NCBI GenBank assembly: GCA_014084085.1
Contig: NPFB01000238.1
Span: forward strand, 1 to 10,094
DNA from: Hondaea fermentalgiana
Taxonomy: Eukaryota; Sar; Bigyra; Thraustochytrida; Thraustochytriidae
Direction: 5' to 3'
DNA length: 10,094 nt
The translations under genes and the position numbers were made by a program. Shown here piece after piece: positions 7,631 through 10,094 of the stretch. The notes under the pieces were generated by a model that saw only the letters and a list, made by a program, of their open reading frames with translations, was not told the DNA's origin and made no database searches. How positions within the stretch are numbered: position 1 is the first letter of the stretch; each line of letters begins with the position of its first letter.

Positions 7631-7858
7631 CTGCAGCGGCAGCGGCTGCTGCAGCAGTGCTGCTGCTTGCAGCAAGCGTTTATGGCGCCGCGGCTGCTCG
7701 CTCGTTCGGGACCCTCCGTCCCTCCGTTCGTGTGTGACCGTGGGTGTGTATTGACGGTGACGACCGCGACGGCTTCACAGTCAGTGCTGCGCAGCGCGGT
7801 GCAGGGCGGCGCGGGCAGCGCAGCGCGATGCAGTGCGGTGCAGAGCGGTGCAGAGCAA
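7631..7858. repeat. Simple GC-rich repeats (CTGCAGC/GCTGCT and GCGGTGCAG-type)
   Basis: Positions 7631-7677 are an imperfect CTG/CAG-type run (CTGCAGCGGCAGCGGCTGCT and similar). Positions 7787-7858 hold irregular tandem copies of GCAGCGCGGTGCAG and GCAGTGCGGTGCAGAGC. They create long open frames of Ala, Cys, Ser or Gln on both strands that should not be taken as genes. Confidence 0.7.
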
Positions 7859-8155
7859 TGACCGCGACGCTGCACCTCTGTTCCTGTCGCGCGACCGCTG
7901 CGAAAGGCCGCGGCACGCGCTGGTTAGGGCCCGGCGCGTGCTCCCGGGCCGACGACCACGTCGTGCGTGCTGCAGCTGCACTGCCAACTTGTTGTGCACT
8001 TGCCAGCGGCGCGAAGAGCAGCAGCAGCTTTCGGCGCTGTGAAACGCGAGCGGCAGTGGTGCGGAGGGGAGGCTGGATCGGAGGGGTGGTCCGCCAGGCT
8101 CGCGATCAACTCCGACTCCGAGAAGGTGCACGCCTCCATGTATTGAGAGTTTTTC

Positions 8156-8335
8156 ACGCTTTTATTAACGCGAAGTCGCAGGCCAGGCCGCAAAAACCAT
8201 AGTAGAGGCGAACGGGAAGGTATGGCACTGCAGACCTGCAACGGAAGCACGCCCTCGCTGTCGATTCAGAAGCCAACAAGAGATCAGATTGGCCCTCCTC
8301 AAGCAAGAACGGCGTGGTCGCGATGATGCTTCGGC
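8156..8335 (+). promoter_or_regulatory. Receptor 5' module, copy a (serves the plus-strand receptor)
   Basis: Homologous in inverted orientation to copies b, c and d. It contains TTTTATTAACG at 8160-8170 (TATA-like, about 60 nt before the upstream ATG), the 28-bp block identical to copy b (8208-8235), and a conserved CTCAAGCAAGAACGGCGTGG just before the receptor start. The same positions matter in both intact genes and are eroded in copy c. This supports a promoter or 5' UTR role, which is inferred rather than shown. Confidence 0.7.
8222..8326 (+). promoter_or_regulatory. Upstream ORF (34 codons) overlapping the receptor start codon
   Basis: The ATG at 8222 (G at -3 and +4) opens a 34-codon frame beginning MALQTCNGSTPSLS and ending IGPPQARTAWSR. 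Its TGA (8324-8326) overlaps the receptor ATG at 8323 as ATGA. Length, frame and overlap are the same as upstream of the minus-strand receptor, although about a third of the residues differ. The peptide has no recognisable domain. Confidence 0.45.
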
Positions 8336-10094
8336 ATTTGCTGCTCCTGCTGCTCCTTCTTTGTGCCTCAGCCTTGACGAGTGGCGCAAGTTGCAGCTGC
8401 AATCCTTCCCCTTGTGACGGGTCGTCGACTTGGGCTGACTGCGAGTCCAGTATTGCCGAAGGCGAAGACCGCAACACTGACGTCTTCGTGCCTGCCCTCT
8501 CCACCTTGACCTCGCTCACGTACCTGTAAGTTTTCTTTGTTGCAGGGAGCTGGCAGGATATACTGACCAGCCAATCTATAATTGTAGCAATCTGAGGTAT
8601 AATCAGCTGACGGCTATCTCTGAATATGTCGACCAGCTGACAAATCTTGAGACCCTGTACGTGCATCAAGATCATTGATATGGTGTGACCTAAAAGAGTT
8701 GCCGCTAACATTTGCTTTTTCCAAAACCTTCACTGCAGAGACATCTACAAGAACAAGCTCACGGAGTTGCCTTCCTCGATCGGGGCTCTGACCAAGCTGA
8801 CTGACTTGTACGTGAAAGTGACCGAAGCTGGCCATGATATCTGACTGCTGGAATAGTGAAATCAAACTCACAAACGCAAGCACGCGTACAACAGCTCTTT
8901 AGCGTACAATCTGCTCACGTCCCTCCCCGAGAGTATTTCCGGACTATCCGAGCTTACCACTCTGTAAGTCAGATGATCTCGTCGGGTGGTTGACGAGATC
9001 TAAGAGAGATGCCGCTAACATTTGATTTTACCAAAACCTTCACTGCAGAAACATCAACAGAAACAAGCTCACGGAATTGCCTTCCTCGATTGGGGCTCTG
9101 ACCAAGCTCCAAAAATTGTACGTGAAAGTGACCGAAGCTGGTCGTGCTTTTTGTCTGCAAGAAATGTACAAGCACACTCACGAACAACAGCACGCGCACC
9201 ACAGGTCCTCACAGTTCAATCTGCTCACGTCCCTCCCTGAGAGTTTTCCCGGAATATCCGAGCTTACCGACCTGTAAGTCAAATGATTTCATCGGGTAGT
9301 TGACGAGACCTATGAGAGTTGCCACTTACATTCGCTTTTTCCAAAAACTTTTCTGCAGGTTTATCAACTTCAATGAGCTCACGGAATTGCCTTCCTCGAT
9401 CGGGGCCCTGACCAAGCTCCAAGAATTGTACGTGAAGGGGACCGAAGTTGGTCGTGCTCTTTGTCTGCAAGAAACGTACAAGCACACTCACGAATACATG
9501 CACGCGCACAACAGTGATCTGATGCAAAATCAGCTCACGTCACTCCCTGGGAGCATTTCGGAACTTTCCGAACTTACCAGCCTGTAAGTCAGATGATCTC
9601 ATCGAATGGTTGACGTGACTTATACAAGTTGCCACTAACATTTTGCTTTTTGGAAAACATACCCCATTACAGTTCTTTCTTTATAAACAAGCTCACGGCA
9701 TTGCCCTCTTCAATTGGGGCTTTGACCAAGCTGACTTTTCTGTACGTAAAAGCGACTGGAGCTGGCCGTGCAACTGAAATTTTAGAAGATGACGCTTACA
9801 CTTGATCACGAGCAAACAGAGATACCGGGTCCAACCAGCTCACGTCCCTCCCCGAGAGTATTTCGGGACTTTCCGAGCTTATCCACCTGTAAGCCAGACA
9901 ACATCATCGAATGGTGGACGTGACCTGAAAGAGTTGCTACTAACTTTCGCTACTTGAGAAACATCTTGTCGCAGAAATGCCGCCAACAACAATTTCACGA
10001 AATTAACCTCTCGGATTGGGGCTTTGACCAAGCTGCAATACTTGTACGTGAACGTGGCCAAAGCTGGCCGTGCTCCTAGAATATCGGAAAGATG
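8323..10094 (+). CDS. LRR receptor-like protein, second paralogue, 3' end outside window
   Basis: Exons: 8323-8525, 8588-8656, 8739-8807, 8895-8963, 9049-9117, 9205-9273, 9359-9427, 9515-9583, 9673-9741, 9820-9888, 9975-10043; a further intron opens with GTACGTG at 10044 and runs past the edge. All are GT-AG, phase 2 (62-89 bp), and exons 2-11 are each exactly 69 nt, one 23-residue LRR apiece. Exon 1 gives a signal peptide (MMLRHLLLLLLLLCASA), a four-Cys cap, and a segment nearly identical to the other receptor (EDRNTDVFVPALSTLTSLT). LRRs alternate between LTELPSSIGALTKL and LTSLPESISGLSEL types. The stalk, membrane helix and tail are not visible; by analogy they lie downstream. The start at 8323 is chosen as the first in-frame ATG; the codon upstream at 8314 is only GTG. 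Exon 11 is somewhat diverged (FTKLTSRIGALTKL) and may approach the C-terminal cap. Confidence 0.92.
8739..10043 (+). repeat. Tandem exon-intron LRR repeat array of the plus-strand receptor
   Basis: Type A exons start at 8739, 9049, 9359, 9673 and 9975, so units of 310, 310, 314 and 302 bp follow one another. Each has A exon, GTACGT intron (78-87 bp), B exon, GTAAGT or GTAAGC intron (85-89 bp). Introns are conserved too: B introns share CCAAAACCTTCACTGCAG-like ends, and several A introns share GTACGTGAAAGTGACCGAAG starts. The array arose by duplication of a two-exon genomic unit, and it matches the array in the minus-strand paralogue. Confidence 0.92.
8975..9000 (+). other. Perfect 9-bp hairpin in a type B intron
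   Basis: GATCTCGTC at 8975-8983 and GACGAGATC at 8992-9000 can pair over an 8-nt loop, starting 11 nt inside the intron that opens at 8964. The equivalent intron of the minus-strand gene (3980-3894) keeps the pairing with one A-C mismatch and one G-U. Other B introns pair less well, so a conserved RNA structure is uncertain. Confidence 0.4.

Larger units (their letters stand above)
5116..8155. other. Inter-receptor spacer with duplicated 5' modules and no convincing intact gene
   Basis: GC-rich DNA between the two divergent receptors. It holds two orphan copies of the receptor 5' module (c, d), each followed upstream by related blocks: a GCGCGCCC-type block, then a CCCTCGCTGGCGAGTG-type palindromic block (5309-5324, 6371-6386, 7574-7589), then a purine-rich tract. 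The spacer thus looks built of three minus-oriented units with starts near 4.9, 5.8 and 7.15 kb. Long open frames occur on both strands (for example 6182-6856 plus and 7219-7875 minus), but none shows a recognisable domain, and GC bias explains them. A minus frame at 6735-6570 with PSDTSPTDSDDDDDS is the most protein-like fragment; it has no ATG. Confidence 0.55.

Noticed and set aside
7219..7875. 218-codon minus-strand open frame
   Set aside because: Much of it translates simple GC repeats (7631-7858) and the 5' module d in a frame not kept in copies a or b.
8314..8322. GTG start giving three extra residues (also at 4923 on the minus strand)
   Set aside because: GTG starts are not expected for eukaryotic nuclear genes. 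The ATG-ATG just downstream begins a signal peptide and is conserved in both receptors.
8526..8545. Alternative first acceptor giving a 20-nt intron after exon 1 (TTGCAG at 8540-8545; the same in the minus gene)
   Set aside because: Too short for spliceosomal splicing, and the extra sequence would not fit the LRR pattern. The acceptor at 8587 restores a perfect 69-nt exon.
9077..9277. Read-through of exon 5, intron and exon 6 as one continuous coding exon
   Set aside because: The frame is open, but equivalent introns in other units contain stops, the ends are good GT-AG sites, and removal leaves exactly 69-nt LRR exons. Read-through would break the LRR spacing. Kept as a possible retained-intron form only.
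8739..10043. CRISPR-like or transposon tandem array
   Set aside because: The repeats are LRR-coding exons with their introns. There are no short identical repeats with unique spacers, no transposase and no terminal inverted repeats.
1..10094. tRNA, rRNA or other structured RNA genes
   Set aside because: I saw no cloverleaf with conserved TTCGA-type arms and no rRNA-like conserved stretches on either strand.

Overview
The window is nuclear DNA from a microbial eukaryote, probably an alga or other protist, although I cannot name a lineage. It has GT-AG spliceosomal introns of 58-93 bp, secreted and membrane proteins with signal peptides, an AATAAA signal, and GC-rich, repeat-bearing intergenic DNA. 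Nothing suggests operons, ribosome binding sites or bacterial mobile elements.

Layout. Positions 1-1170 are GC-rich DNA without a convincing complete gene; they end in a diverged direct repeat just upstream of the first gene. Positions 1210-2820 (+) are a single-exon gene for a membrane protein: signal peptide, Hint (hedgehog/intein-type) autoprocessing domain, Ser-rich linker, Cys-rich ectodomain, one transmembrane helix, and a cytoplasmic ZZ/DC1-like zinc finger. Convergent with it, 4914 to 2971 (-) is a complete 11-exon leucine-rich-repeat (LRR) receptor gene of 388 codons. Positions 4915-8322 form a 3.4 kb spacer holding extra, decayed copies of the receptor 5' region. From 8323 (+) a second, divergently oriented LRR receptor gene runs off the right edge; 11 of its exons are in the window.

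The main interest is the LRR receptor family. Every internal exon of both genes is exactly 69 nt, encodes exactly one 23-residue LRR, and is bounded by phase-2 introns, so any exon could be skipped, duplicated or exchanged without loss of frame. Exons and introns are duplicated together as units of about 306-318 bp containing two alternating LRR types. The two types end in different donors: GTACGT, whose retention keeps the frame open, and GTAAGT (once GTAAGC), whose retention stops translation at once. Between copies the LRR backbone is nearly constant, while the residues beside the splice junctions vary strongly; these are the solvent-exposed residues of the LRR beta strand. This architecture recalls exon-modular LRR immune-type receptors. 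Both genes also share a conserved upstream region with a 34-codon upstream ORF whose stop overlaps the receptor ATG as ATGA. Further copies of that module lie in the spacer, one of them possibly fused to a remnant of the receptor transmembrane exon.

The two receptors look like secretory-pathway, cell-surface proteins with a short basic tail and no kinase, so signalling would need a partner. No functional link between the Hint protein and the receptors is shown beyond adjacency, convergent 3' ends and a shared cell-surface topology.
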